Source: Chitinophagaceae bacterium T5-Br10_B2g13 (GTDB lineage Bacteria > Bacteroidota > Rhodothermia > Balneolales > Balneolaceae). Taken from it: a stretch of DNA of 40,479 nucleotides. This document shows, piece by piece, positions 15,397 through 24,406 of the stretch. The notes below the pieces were generated by a model. The model saw only the letters and a program-made list of their open reading frames with translations. It was not told the origin of the DNA and ran no database searches. The DNA lies in NCBI GenBank assembly GCA_001564065.1, contig LKNA01000024.1, forward strand, positions 1-40,479. The letters are read 5' to 3'. The position numbers and the translations under genes were made by a program. Position 1 is the stretch's first letter. Each line of letters begins with the position of its first letter.

Positions 15397-16752
15397 ATGA
15401 ATCTATTCGAAAATGAATCCGGAAGTTTTAAGGAGAACCCGGATAAAAGCAATCAGCCGCTTGCTACGAGAATGCGGCCAGTCTCTCTGGATGAATTTGT
15501 TGGGCAGGATCATCTGGTTGGAGAGGGTAAAATGTTAAAACGGATGATAGAGAGTGGCGTAATAGGTTCACTGATTTTCTATGGCCCGCCAAGTTCTGGT
15601 AAAACCACCCTTGCTTATGTGATCTCAAACGAAATAGACGCCCGTTTTGAGGTAATTAACGCAGTTTTAGACGGTATCAAAGAGCTGCGTAATGTAGTAG
15701 CCAAAGCAGAACATCAGAAAAAAGTTAATGGCCGAAAGACGATACTATTTGTTGATGAAATCCACAGATGGAATAAAGCACAGCAGGATGCGCTACTTCC
15801 TCACCTCGAGTCCGGGATTATAACACTTGTAGGTGCTACCACCGAAAATCCATTTTATTCGCTGGTCAATCCGTTGCTATCCAGGTGTCAGCTTTTTGAG
15901 CTCCACCCCCTAACGCGCGATAATGTTGAAGTGATGATAGATCGTGCGTTGGAAGATGAAGATAGAGGTCTTGGATATATGGAGATTGAAGTATCTGCAA
16001 AAGCAAAGCAATACTTTGCAGAGAATGCCGGCGGGGATGTCAGGAATGCACTGAACGCTTTAGAGGTAGCCGCGCTGTCAACGGCTAAGGATAAGGAAGG
16101 GATTGTTCAGGTTACGCTTGAAATTGCGAAAGAGTCCATTCAGAAAAGAAACGTAAGGTACGATCGCACCGGTGATGAGCATTATCATTATGCGTCAGCA
16201 TTTATAAAGTCTATGCGGGGATCTGACGTCAATGCTGCACTCTATTGGATGAGCGCTATGCTTGAGGGAGGTGAAGATCCAAACTTTATCTTCAGACGAA
16301 TGCTTATTTTTGCATCAGAAGATGTAGGTATAGCCGATCCGTATGCACTAACTGTGGTGAATGCAGCACATGAGTCGTTTTTGAAAACAGGGATGCCTGA
16401 AGGTTTCTATTTTCTGTCGCATGCTGCAATTTTTCTTTCACTCTCCGCTAAAAGCAATAGCACAAAAGCTATTTTTGAAACAAATAGCTCAATTAAAGAG
16501 AAGGGTGTTAAACAGGTGCCTGAACATCTTAAAGATAAAACTGCAAACAAACTCGCCTCCCAATATCTGGACGTAGAGAATGCTTCAGAAGATTATAAAT
16601 ACCCACATAAATTTCCAAACAACTGGGTAGATCAGCAGTATTTGCCGGATGAATTGGAGGATAGTTCATGGTATAAGGGAGGAGATGTAGGCCGGGAGAA
16701 AAAACTGTGGGAAAGGTTAAAAGTGTTGAGAGATAAAAAAGATAACTCCTGA
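15397..16752 (+). CDS. rarA: Replication-associated recombination protein RarA (MgsA/WRNIP1)
   Basis: This AAA+ clamp-loader-like ATPase acts at stalled replication forks. At 451 residues it is full length. Walker A is G-P-P-S-S-G-K-T at 63-70. Walker B/DEAD-like is L-F-V-D-E-I-H-R-W-N-K-A-Q-Q-D-A-L-L-P, which is diagnostic for RarA with R/F-N-K-x-Q-Q. Sensor 1 is L-V-G-A-T-T-E-N-P-F. The arginine finger region is N-P-L-L-S-R-C. The tetramerisation domain has D-E-H-Y-H-Y-A-S-A-F-I-K-S-M-R-G-S-D and A-S-E-D-V-G-I-A-D-P. One variation: the motif usually read as H-R-F-N-K is H-R-W-N-K here. It is divergent from the CBS gene across a 167-bp gap and followed by a hairpin terminator. Confidence 0.96.
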   Translation: MNLFENESGSFKENPDKSNQPLATRMRPVSLDEFVGQDHLVGEGKMLKRMIESGVIGSLIFYGPPSSGKTTLAYVISNEIDARFEVINAVLDGIKELRNVVAKAEHQKKVNGRKTILFVDEIHRWNKAQQDALLPHLESGIITLVGATTENPFYSLVNPLLSRCQLFELHPLTRDNVEVMIDRALEDEDRGLGYMEIEVSAKAKQYFAENAGGDVRNALNALEVAALSTAKDKEGIVQVTLEIAKESIQKRNVRYDRTGDEHYHYASAFIKSMRGSDVNAALYWMSAMLEGGEDPNFIFRRMLIFASEDVGIADPYALTVVNAAHESFLKTGMPEGFYFLSHAAIFLSLSAKSNSTKAIFETNSSIKEKGVKQVPEHLKDKTANKLASQYLDVENASEDYKYPHKFPNNWVDQQYLPDELEDSSWYKGGDVGREKKLWERLKVLRDKKDNS

Positions 16753-16760
16753 AAATAGAA

Positions 16761-16785
16761 AAGCCGGAACTGTCCATTCCGGCTT
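16761..16785 (+). terminator. Hairpin terminator after rarA
   Basis: AAGCCGGAA (16761-16769) pairs perfectly with TTCCGGCTT (16777-16785) across a 7-nt loop. The T run is short. Confidence 0.65.
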
Positions 16786-16786
16786 T

Positions 16787-17140
16787 CTGAGTATTGGAGC
16801 TATTGCTCGATGTCTACCATAACATGAGCTCTTGTATAAATTCTTAACTTATCATTTCAAGTCTTCAGTCAAATAATAAAGGGAAATCGCATTGTATACA
16901 AATTAAATAAAGTTAAAAAATCATTATGCGATTATTATTTAATTATATGTATCAGAAAAGCGCTTTTTTTAAGTTCTAATTATTAAATATTTTTTTGCTT
17001 TAGGCCTCTCTCAGGCTGATTATGTTGATTTCTTAAAGAGAGATTTCATCTGTTTTGTGCGTCACTAACAGAGGTGAATCTTTATGGTGATTGAAATGTT
17101 ATGCCGACAGCACAATAAATTTTTAAGCACAGATCAAAAA
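16787..17140. promoter_or_regulatory. AT-rich leader upstream of the FMN reductase with a LacI-type palindrome
   Basis: This is about 350 bp with no supported gene. AAAAGCGCTTTT at 16956-16967 is a perfect 12-bp palindrome of the same AAGCGCTT type as at 5879-6062. The sequence is otherwise very AT-rich with long T runs. Confidence 0.45.
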
Positions 17141-17704
17141 ATGAGTCTAATACATATTTTATCATCAACAGACAGGCCTAACTCGAACGCATTAAAAGTG
17201 TCGAAATACGCTGAGGGCCTTTTAGCGAAAAAAGCTGAAACGAAAATATTCTCGCTGATGGATTTCCCATTTTCAGATATTGTAGGCGGCAAATATGGTA
17301 ATACACCGGACTCTGTGAAGGAGTTTAATCAAAACTTTTTAAGTGCAGATGGTTTTCTCTTTGTGGTGCCTGAGTATAACGGTGGGTTTCCCGGAGTGCT
17401 GAAGTTCTTTTATGACTATCTTCCTTTTCCCGATGCGCTTGAGATGAAACCTGTATCTATGATAGGTGAAGCAGCCGGTGCTTTTGGTGCGTTACGTCCG
17501 GTTGAACAGTTTGAGCAGCTTCTTAAATACAGAAAAGCATATATCTACCCTGAGCGAATGTTTATTCAGAGAGTGAACGATTCATTTAGCCCCGAAACAG
17601 GCCTGAAAAACGAAACGCTTCAAAAGTTGCTTTTAAGCCAGCTGGACGGATTTCCTGATTTTGTAGAGAGAGTAAATAGCTTGAATGTATCAGTTGACGC
17701 GTAG
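17141..17704 (+). CDS. NADPH-dependent FMN reductase / flavodoxin-like oxidoreductase
   Basis: It uses NAD(P)H and bound FMN to reduce flavins, quinones, azo compounds or metals. The flavodoxin fold starts at once: I-H-I-L-S-S-T-D-R-P-N-S-N-A forms the FMN phosphate loop near residues 4-17. V-P-E-Y-N-G-G-F-P-G-V-L-K-F-F-Y-D-Y is the family's flavin-ring loop. The chosen ATG (17141) gives 187 residues, as the family needs. An upstream ATG at 17084 has a better ribosome-binding site (GAGGTG) but adds 19 residues unlike the family; it remains possible. The 3' end overlaps the convergent response-regulator gene by 15 bp. The LacI-type palindrome upstream suggests regulation by a sugar-type repressor. 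Confidence 0.85.
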   Translation: MSLIHILSSTDRPNSNALKVSKYAEGLLAKKAETKIFSLMDFPFSDIVGGKYGNTPDSVKEFNQNFLSADGFLFVVPEYNGGFPGVLKFFYDYLPFPDALEMKPVSMIGEAAGAFGALRPVEQFEQLLKYRKAYIYPERMFIQRVNDSFSPETGLKNETLQKLLLSQLDGFPDFVERVNSLNVSVDA

Positions 17705-18394
17705 CATATAGCCAACACCGTGTAAAGTAACCAGAAATCGTGGGTCATCGGGCTGCATTTCAATTTTGGCTCGCAACTTTGAGATGTGAACATCCACGGT
17801 TCTGGTATTTGTGCTGTATTCATATCGCCATACATTCTCCAAAAGATCATCTCTGGATATCGGTTTATTAGCTTTAGAAACCAAGTACTGAATGAGTTCG
17901 ACTTCCCGAGTGGAGAGCTCGTGTTCCACACCATTCGGTTTAATAACTTTCGATTCTTTTAGATCGATCTTTACATCTCCCAGCTTGAGCATCTCAACCG
18001 GTCCTGATTTAGAATATGCGTTGGCTCTTCGAAGCCTGGCTTTGATACGTGCCAGAAGTTCTTTTACTCCAAAAGGCTTTGTCATGTAGTCGTCAGCACC
18101 GATATTTAGACCGGCAACTTTATCAATTTCCTGGTCGCGAGCGGTAAGCATGATAATGGGGAATGTGTACTTTAATTCCCGCACCTCTTTGCATATATCA
18201 TAGCCGCTGGTACCCGGCAGCATGATATCGAGAAGCATCAGGTCGGGTTCAACCGACTTAACCGCTTCAACAGCTTTATCACCTTCCTGTACGACAGTTA
18301 CATCGTATCCCTCTGACTCTAATGTATCCTGAAGAGTAAAAACAAGACTGGGTTCATCTTCAACGATAACGATTTTCTTTTGTTTGTCAGACAT
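17690..18394 (-). CDS. OmpR/PhoB-family response regulator
   Basis: This is a two-component transcription factor of 234 residues. The receiver domain (about 6-120) has acidic E12, D13, phospho-acceptor D56 (L-L-D-I-M-L-P-G), T84 (L-T-A-R) and K106 (T-K-P-F). The winged-helix DNA-binding domain (about 133-232) has the recognition stretch R-T-V-D-V-H-I-S-K-L-R-A-K-I and wing L-H-G-V-G-Y. Its start overlaps the end of the histidine kinase gene by 8 bp, so the two form a pair translated together (kinase first). The N-terminus M-S-D-K-x-K-K resembles the stand-alone receiver at 22345, suggesting shared ancestry. Target genes are unknown. Confidence 0.95.
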   Translation of the reverse strand: MSDKQKKIVIVEDEPSLVFTLQDTLESEGYDVTVVQEGDKAVEAVKSVEPDLMLLDIMLPGTSGYDICKEVRELKYTFPIIMLTARDQEIDKVAGLNIGADDYMTKPFGVKELLARIKARLRRANAYSKSGPVEMLKLGDVKIDLKESKVIKPNGVEHELSTREVELIQYLVSKANKPISRDDLLENVWRYEYSTNTRTVDVHISKLRAKIEMQPDDPRFLVTLHGVGYMLRVN

Positions 18395-20114
18395 ATTGCT
18401 TGGAGTCTATATTTTTGATTTCACTGCCGTTGGTTTTTGATCCTAATTGTGCCGGACTAGGGTGATCATGTCCCTTTATGAGAGCCGGGAAACTTACTGT
18501 AAATGTTGCCCCTTTTCCTTCTGTACTTTTTACATCAATGGTGCCACCGTTTAATTCAACCATGTTTTTAACGATAGCCAATCCTAATCCGTGACCTTTC
18601 GTTTTTGCGGTCAGGCTGTTTTCAACCCGGTAGAACTTCTCAAAGATAAGCTTTTGTGCTTTTTTTGCTATCCCATCGCCTTTATCAGCGACCGATATTT
18701 CAACAAAATCGTTATTCTTTTTTAATTGAATATCTATCTGCTTCTCCTCAGAGCTGTACTTTATGGCATTTTCAACCAGGTTGCTGATGATTGTTTCAAT
18801 ATGATCGGGATCAATCATTACCAGTGGCAGATCCGATTCACTTTCGTAATTGAGTTCGAAACCTTTTGATCGAATGTATTGTCCGTTAGAATTTAGAAAA
18901 TCCGTTACAAGGGCATCCAGTTTATGCGGAGCCTGTTCCAGAACCGTCTGGCCTGAATCTACTTTGGCTACATCTAAAAGCTTTTCGATCATTTTTCTCA
19001 AACGAACTGATTCATTATAAATATGTTCACCATAACTTTTTAGCCGCTCCCCATCTTTTACTCGTCCGTCAGATATGTTTTCACCTGCAGCCTGCATTAC
19101 AGCCAGGGGTGTTTTAAGCTCATGGGTAATGTTGGCAAGGAATCCGGCCTGACGCTGAGCCAGCTCTCGTTCACGTTGTGCATTGATAAACATGAATACG
19201 AGTGCGCCAAATAGAACGATTACAGCGAACCCGAGCACAATAAGATTTCTTGTAAGGGATGCATTTGTTGCAGCAACAGTTGGTGATTGTAGAAATGATG
19301 CATGAAGAACCCAGTTTTCAAGCATTTCAGGAAACCGCTGTCTCATATCTATTTCATAGACATCCCGATTGTATGTGTACTGTTCGTCGCTTCCGGAAAG
19401 AATTTCGTCCTGAATCCAATCTCTCAGCCAAACAACAATTCCGGTTTCTTCAGTTGGGCCAAACTGCTCTTGTAGTTTTTTTGCGATGACCTCATTCACG
19501 AGATATTCTCTATTAATCGTGAAGTTTAAATGACCAATTACAGCCCTTTTATCCAGGTTGATAAGTGCCAGGTTCATACTTCGATGTGCATCGAAAGTTA
19601 CCTTGTTGTTGAACCTATATTCGTCGATCAGAGCTTTTACCCTGGAGTTTGATATACCGAAACCGTCGCACACAAGTTCTGGAACATCATTAGCTAACGT
19701 GAACATTTTTAGTTCAGGGTCGAACTTGTATAGTGCCTGTGTCTCTTCATAGCAGGCGTCTGAGTCACTGGGGTGGTAGTAAATATTGTCGTAAAGAGGA
19801 TCTTCTGAGGCTTTAACTAAAACATCAATAAAGTGAGCCGGAAAGTTGCCACTCACTTCCCAGCTGTTCTCTAGTTTTTCGATGTCCAGTTTGCGCAGTT
19901 CTCTGAATGGGCCTCCAAATTGATGCCTTACCTGAAAAGTAAATTCATCAAGCTGACTTTTCTTATTGTCTTTGGCAGATTCTATAGTAGATTCACGCAG
20001 AGCATAAAGTGAGTAGATATTCATCGCTGTAAGTGCCAATACAGCAACAATTCCCAAGCTAAGGAATAACCATCTGACACTATTACGTTTGCGCATTTTA
20101 TTGAAAAACAGCAT
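18387..20114 (-). CDS. Membrane sensor histidine kinase
   Basis: This 575-residue kinase has one transmembrane segment at about 14-36, an extracytoplasmic region of about 250 residues (38-289) and a second segment at 290-311. The HisKA dimerisation domain contains H331 (H-E-L-K-T-P). The catalytic domain has N-box N-L-V-E-N-A-I-K-Y (445-453), G1 Asp (D-K-G-D, about 477-480), F-box F-E-K-F-Y-R and G2 G-H-G-L-G-L (507-512). There is no HAMP domain between membrane and HisKA. The sensor region has two cysteines close together (C121, C149) and does not look like a PAS or CHASE domain I can name. It pairs with the response regulator immediately downstream (8-bp overlap). The ligand is unknown. Confidence 0.93.
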   Translation of the reverse strand: MLFFNKMRKRNSVRWLFLSLGIVAVLALTAMNIYSLYALRESTIESAKDNKKSQLDEFTFQVRHQFGGPFRELRKLDIEKLENSWEVSGNFPAHFIDVLVKASEDPLYDNIYYHPSDSDACYEETQALYKFDPELKMFTLANDVPELVCDGFGISNSRVKALIDEYRFNNKVTFDAHRSMNLALINLDKRAVIGHLNFTINREYLVNEVIAKKLQEQFGPTEETGIVVWLRDWIQDEILSGSDEQYTYNRDVYEIDMRQRFPEMLENWVLHASFLQSPTVAATNASLTRNLIVLGFAVIVLFGALVFMFINAQRERELAQRQAGFLANITHELKTPLAVMQAAGENISDGRVKDGERLKSYGEHIYNESVRLRKMIEKLLDVAKVDSGQTVLEQAPHKLDALVTDFLNSNGQYIRSKGFELNYESESDLPLVMIDPDHIETIISNLVENAIKYSSEEKQIDIQLKKNNDFVEISVADKGDGIAKKAQKLIFEKFYRVENSLTAKTKGHGLGLAIVKNMVELNGGTIDVKSTEGKGATFTVSFPALIKGHDHPSPAQLGSKTNGSEIKNIDSKQYV

Positions 20115-20269
20115 GGAATGTAATTGATATTTAAAGTCAATTTAAAATAGAAACATCGGCCTGATTCTACATGATCTGTAATACATTTTTACAAACCTTA
20201 CGATAAAAAAAGATGAATTCAGCTTAGTGTACCGACACGTGAAACGAAACAGCTCTTTTAATATTGATT

Positions 20270-22294
20270 TTAATTGCCACGCTCCCAAATATTATTTGAG
20301 GGATTCACATCCGGAAAATGGTTTTCAGGGTCAATCTCAATACGTACTATTTGTGAATCAGAATCGATGATAAGCTCTTTGGTTCGGTGTCCCTGTAGCC
20401 AGTGGTCTACGGCAACTTTCCTTTCGATGGTTTCACCGTTCGCAAATGTGATTTCCAGAAGAACCGGCATAGGTACATCTCCTCTATCTTCGATAACGAT
20501 TGTTTGGCGATTGTTATCTGAGAAAACATCGGCTACAGCCTGATCCAAAGTCCATGTTTCGTAATACCAGGCTCGCCAAAACCAGGATAGATCTCTGCCT
20601 GCAACATCTTCAATCGTATTAAAAATATCCCATGGGTACGGGTGCTTATACTTCCATCTCTCTATGAGTTCATGATGGGCTTCCAAAAAGAGATCATTGC
20701 CCAATACACCGCGAAGAGCCGCTAGAACAGACGCTGGTTTAGGGTACGAGGCTACTCCGTAAGCAGGGCCGGGATAATGAAAATCAGACCAGCGCATCAT
20801 TTCGCCTTCAAGATCAGTGCCGGCTATCTGTAAATAGCCTCCAAAGATATCGTTGTTGTCAAAGCGGTCGCCATAGTAATCCTTGTTGGCCTCGTTGGTA
20901 TGAAAGGAGGTATAACCTTCATCAATCCATGTGTAACGTCGCTCATTTGTGCTCAAGATCATTGGGAACCACATGTGAGCCAATTCATGGGCGGTAACTC
21001 CATAAAGCCTAACAGCTCCCGCATTGTTGTAATCACCAATCACTGTCATCATTGGAAATTCCATGCCCCCGCCAATAATGCCGGCTCCTTCAACGGATGT
21101 CATGTGTGGCCATGGGTATGGCAGTTTAGTGTAGTCAGACAGAAATTGAATTGAGTGCTGGCCGTATTCGGCTTGTTCTGACCAAAGCGGGGCTTCAGCT
21201 CTGTAAAAGCTGTTTATGCGAGAATATTCTGTTTGTCCGTCACCGGATAAATCACCGACCGGAGTTCTTGTGCCATCCCATTTAGATTCAAGAGTTGCGC
21301 TAAATGCAACATCTCTTATCTGAGTTGAGGAGAATTTCCAGGTGAGTAATTCGTCGTCATTTCGAAGAGTTGCATCATAAAGTTCGTCAAAATCCACAAT
21401 TGTGATTACTTCATCACTATTTCCGGCTTGTTTGTATCTCTCTAAAGTCCTTGGGGAGAGTGTTTCTTCAGGATTCAGGAACTCACCGGTACCCATTACC
21501 AGCCAGTCAGCAGGCATTGTCACTGAAAGTTCATAATCTGCAAAGCCGTGATAGAATTCTGCATTTCCAAGAAAGGAATCATCCATCCAGCCATAAACAT
21601 CGTCATAAACCGCTATTTGGGGGTACCAATATCCAATAAAGTAGAGGTTGTCGCGGCTTCTGCCCATTCGCCCTGAAGCTCCTTGCTGTGGAATTTCAAA
21701 AGACCATTCAAATTCGAAACTCATCGAGTTGCCGGATGAGAGCTGTTCATCCGGGAAAATATATAAGCGTGTGCCATCTATAATATAGCCAGAGGCATTT
21801 TGAGTCCATCGCTGAAACATACTGATGGGCTCAAGATCCCGGCCATTTGCATGTACTCGTTGAAGCTCTTTTCCTCCGGTAATCTCGGTTGTCTCTTTTT
21901 TGGGTGTGCCCTCTTTGTGAAGATTTTGTGCAAGCTCAACAACAATAACATCCAAATTATCAGGTGAATAGTTGAAATATTCAATAGAAGATTCTCCGAA
22001 GAGAGTATGGCTATCCGGATCTATCTGAGCTGAAAGTTGGTAAGAAGCGTAATTTTGCCAGTAATTCTCACCCGGTTGTCCATCAGCACTTCGGGTTCCG
22101 TTCTCTACAGCATTTAAAAATGCATTTGGTACATCGATAGGGTATGGCAGAGGCCGTTCAATTTCAGAAACAGACAGCTGCGACTCGCCGGCTTGAGTAT
22201 TTGAAGGTGAATCAAGCTGTTTCGTACCGGTACAGGAGAGTGAAAAAAGAAAAAGTATGGTGAGTAGCGAGAAGGAAAGAGTATTCTTGATCAT
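20270..22294 (-). CDS. M1-family metallopeptidase lipoprotein
   Basis: This exported zinc aminopeptidase-like protein has 674 residues. The start ATG (22292-22294) opens a lipoprotein signal, L-F-S-L-S-C with Cys21, so it is probably lipid-anchored. A beta-rich N-terminal domain is followed by the exopeptidase motif G-G-G-M-E-F-P (about 408-414, equivalent to G-A-M-E-N) and zinc site H-E-L-A-H at 436-440. The third ligand is Glu459 (W-I-D-E-G), 18 residues after, exactly the M1 rule. A motif Y-T-S-F-H-x-N follows. M1 proteins of Bacteroidota-type bacteria often take this form and scavenge peptides. A start 45 bp upstream would put 15 residues before the signal. It lies 50 bp after the stand-alone receiver gene on the same strand. 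Confidence 0.93.
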   Translation of the reverse strand: MIKNTLSFSLLTILFLFSLSCTGTKQLDSPSNTQAGESQLSVSEIERPLPYPIDVPNAFLNAVENGTRSADGQPGENYWQNYASYQLSAQIDPDSHTLFGESSIEYFNYSPDNLDVIVVELAQNLHKEGTPKKETTEITGGKELQRVHANGRDLEPISMFQRWTQNASGYIIDGTRLYIFPDEQLSSGNSMSFEFEWSFEIPQQGASGRMGRSRDNLYFIGYWYPQIAVYDDVYGWMDDSFLGNAEFYHGFADYELSVTMPADWLVMGTGEFLNPEETLSPRTLERYKQAGNSDEVITIVDFDELYDATLRNDDELLTWKFSSTQIRDVAFSATLESKWDGTRTPVGDLSGDGQTEYSRINSFYRAEAPLWSEQAEYGQHSIQFLSDYTKLPYPWPHMTSVEGAGIIGGGMEFPMMTVIGDYNNAGAVRLYGVTAHELAHMWFPMILSTNERRYTWIDEGYTSFHTNEANKDYYGDRFDNNDIFGGYLQIAGTDLEGEMMRWSDFHYPGPAYGVASYPKPASVLAALRGVLGNDLFLEAHHELIERWKYKHPYPWDIFNTIEDVAGRDLSWFWRAWYYETWTLDQAVADVFSDNNRQTIVIEDRGDVPMPVLLEITFANGETIERKVAVDHWLQGHRTKELIIDSDSQIVRIEIDPENHFPDVNPSNNIWERGN

Positions 22295-22344
22295 ATCCGT
22301 ATTATGATGAGTTGGTAGTGAACAAGCAGTTGAAAACACAAATT

Positions 22345-22722
22345 TTATTCAGACAGTACCCCTGCTTTGATCAGACTTGCCTTGAGTTCATTAAACTCAA
22401 TGGGTTTGATCAGGTAGTCTTCGTAATTGGTCTGTTTTGCGCGCTCTTGGTGAGCTTTGTCTGAATTACCGGTAATGTAAATTACAGGTACAGACGAAAA
22501 CTTGCGGATTTCGTGCATAGCCTCAATACCATCCATTTCTCCTTCAAGAGATATATCCATGAGAATGAGATCGGGCTGAACTTCTTTCGCTACTTCAATC
22601 GCCGTTTTTCCATAAACGAGTTCTCCTTCAGTTTCGAATCCAAGTTTATCCATATAATTTTCATACAGAAGACTCAGAATTAAATCGTCCTCAACTATCA
22701 GAACCTTTTTTTTGTCAGACAT
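22345..22722 (-). CDS. Stand-alone response regulator receiver domain (CheY-like)
   Basis: The 125 residues are only a receiver domain with acidic pair E11/D12, D13, phospho-acceptor D56 (L-I-L-M-D-I-S-L-E), T in I-Y-I-T-G-N, and K in Y-L-I-K-P-I. The G-E-M-D-G-I-E-A-M stretch after D56 is typical of receivers attached to PAS-histidine kinase phosphorelays. No output domain follows and no kinase is adjacent, so its signal source is unknown. It may receive phosphate from the nearby membrane kinase or from a distant hybrid kinase. It lies between the GWxTD gene (112 bp upstream) and the M1 peptidase gene (50 bp downstream) on one strand. Confidence 0.93.
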   Translation of the reverse strand: MSDKKKVLIVEDDLILSLLYENYMDKLGFETEGELVYGKTAIEVAKEVQPDLILMDISLEGEMDGIEAMHEIRKFSSVPVIYITGNSDKAHQERAKQTNYEDYLIKPIEFNELKASLIKAGVLSE

Positions 22723-22834
22723 GCGCAGATACTTTTATTGTTATTTCAAGATCGTAAGCTAATATAAAATTCTTTTACACGAAAAAAGGTATAGAATTTA
22801 GCAAGAAAAGAATTAATTCAAACTAACAAAGAGC

Positions 22835-24259
22835 TTACAGGCGGGTGGTAAGAATGCTTCCTGTGAGCCATAGCTGTGTCTGCCTGTACTGCACGTTGAA
22901 ATAGCCTTGATTGCGCTGCAGCAGGTAGTTGTCGAATGGAAAGAATTCGTTTTTGAGATTCGGCCTCTCAAATCTGAAATTATATTGAGGGTCATTCCTA
23001 TCGTATGAATAGGACCATTCCATGGTATTGAGGTATCGGTCTACATACCACGGCGGGCCAAACAGTATGTAGATCATGCCCATATCTGTCTTCCACCCCT
23101 CCTTAAAGGTGGTAAACTGTTTGTTGGCTTGCTCTACTCTCTCGTAGTACAAATTGATTACAGATCGCGCCTGATTCATATTTCTGACGTTAGACAACCA
23201 GAATCGATCTACGGCTTCTTTGAGAGAGTCAGGATCCTGAATTTCCATCATTCTTTCGTGCTCGCGGCGGTCCATCAGATAAATTAGAGGTTCAGCAAGC
23301 TCACGGGCAGTCATTACCGATGGGTAGTTTTGACTTACCACAGAAAAATCACGGGCTCTGTATAGCGTTTCTCCCTGCTGATCGGTGGTTTCAACTTCAA
23401 AACGATATGTACCGCGATCTAAAAGCGGATATTTAAACTCAATCAACACACTGCCCGGCTGATCCAGTCTTCTTACATTAGTATCGATCTCTTCAGGTCG
23501 CCTCATGTCCACACCAACATATGGGAGTGATGACGGACTGTAGTTATTAAAGTTCATTGGGCGTGCAAAGGACGTGTCTGCCGGATATTGAATCAGACGG
23601 GCATTGATGGTAAGAGGGTCTTCCATGTCGTTGTTGGTAACCTGAAATTCAAATTTCAGACTGTCGATTTTTGACGGTACGGTATAGGTAGTTATGGGGG
23701 TGAACTGTTCCTGCATCAAATCCAGGTTTTTCCCAAGCAAACGAATCGTTGTAAGGCTGATCTGCGGATCCTCAGGATTTGGAATTGTAGCCTGAGCAGT
23801 TCTGCTTGAAGCCCGGCCTGATGTTTGGTCCAGCACGGTAATGTTAACTTCGAAAGTGCCGGGTACAACTTCTAAAATTTCGTTGTGTGTAAATACTTCC
23901 TGGCTGATAAATGTACCTTCAAAATCGGATTCTATTTCAAAATCACGACGAATGGTTTTGGTAAAATCACCGTCTTCCTGCAAAATTCTTATTTCGAGGC
24001 TTACATTGGCAACTCTTCTCTCATCTTTTGTGCTGTAGATCAGGCTCCCCAAAACAATATCGGAAGTCACGTCAATCAATGGTTCATCGGTTTCGCTCAA
24101 AAACCCTATCGAGGAACTTCGGATTTCGGGATAGCCGTCCTGAAACTGAAACAGTGAACCTCTCTCCACGTCGGGATTTGAAGACCGGACGCACCCCGAT
24201 AACAGTATTGCGAGGGGTAATGCAGCGACAAGAAGTATATTTTTTAAATGCGTAGGCAT
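22835..24259 (-). CDS. GWxTD-domain lipoprotein
   Basis: The chosen start (ATG at 24257-24259) opens a lipoprotein signal with lipobox L-L-S-G-C; a start 30 bp upstream is unlikely. The 474 residues include an N-terminal beta-sandwich-like part (about 25-270) of the kind in carboxypeptidase-like regulatory domains. The C-terminal GWxTD domain has G-W-K-T-D at 388-392 followed by M-G-x-I-Y-I-L-F-G-P-P and W-x-Y, which is diagnostic. Such proteins are common in Bacteroidota, Acidobacteriota and Rhodothermota; their function is unknown, and most are exported. It is the first gene of a leftward group with the receiver and M1 peptidase genes and diverges from pyk across 147 bp. Confidence 0.9.
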   Translation of the reverse strand: MPTHLKNILLVAALPLAILLSGCVRSSNPDVERGSLFQFQDGYPEIRSSSIGFLSETDEPLIDVTSDIVLGSLIYSTKDERRVANVSLEIRILQEDGDFTKTIRRDFEIESDFEGTFISQEVFTHNEILEVVPGTFEVNITVLDQTSGRASSRTAQATIPNPEDPQISLTTIRLLGKNLDLMQEQFTPITTYTVPSKIDSLKFEFQVTNNDMEDPLTINARLIQYPADTSFARPMNFNNYSPSSLPYVGVDMRRPEEIDTNVRRLDQPGSVLIEFKYPLLDRGTYRFEVETTDQQGETLYRARDFSVVSQNYPSVMTARELAEPLIYLMDRREHERMMEIQDPDSLKEAVDRFWLSNVRNMNQARSVINLYYERVEQANKQFTTFKEGWKTDMGMIYILFGPPWYVDRYLNTMEWSYSYDRNDPQYNFRFERPNLKNEFFPFDNYLLQRNQGYFNVQYRQTQLWLTGSILTTRL

Positions 24260-24406
24260 AGGAAATTGTTTAGTTGGGTAACCCCACAAAGTGAATATTC
24301 GTTCTAATCTTTATGTTAATAACATCAAAATGGATGGATAATTGCTTACATTTAGGCACACGTTTTCTATCTAATTAAAAAATCATTCTTAAACAATCAC
24401 ATATTT

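Noticed and set aside
24331-24346. Sigma-54-like TGGATG-GATAA-TTGCT upstream of pyk
   Set aside because: Spacing fits, but the -24 element is degenerate and CTGTCAA is absent at -28. It is a housekeeping gene, so chance is likelier.
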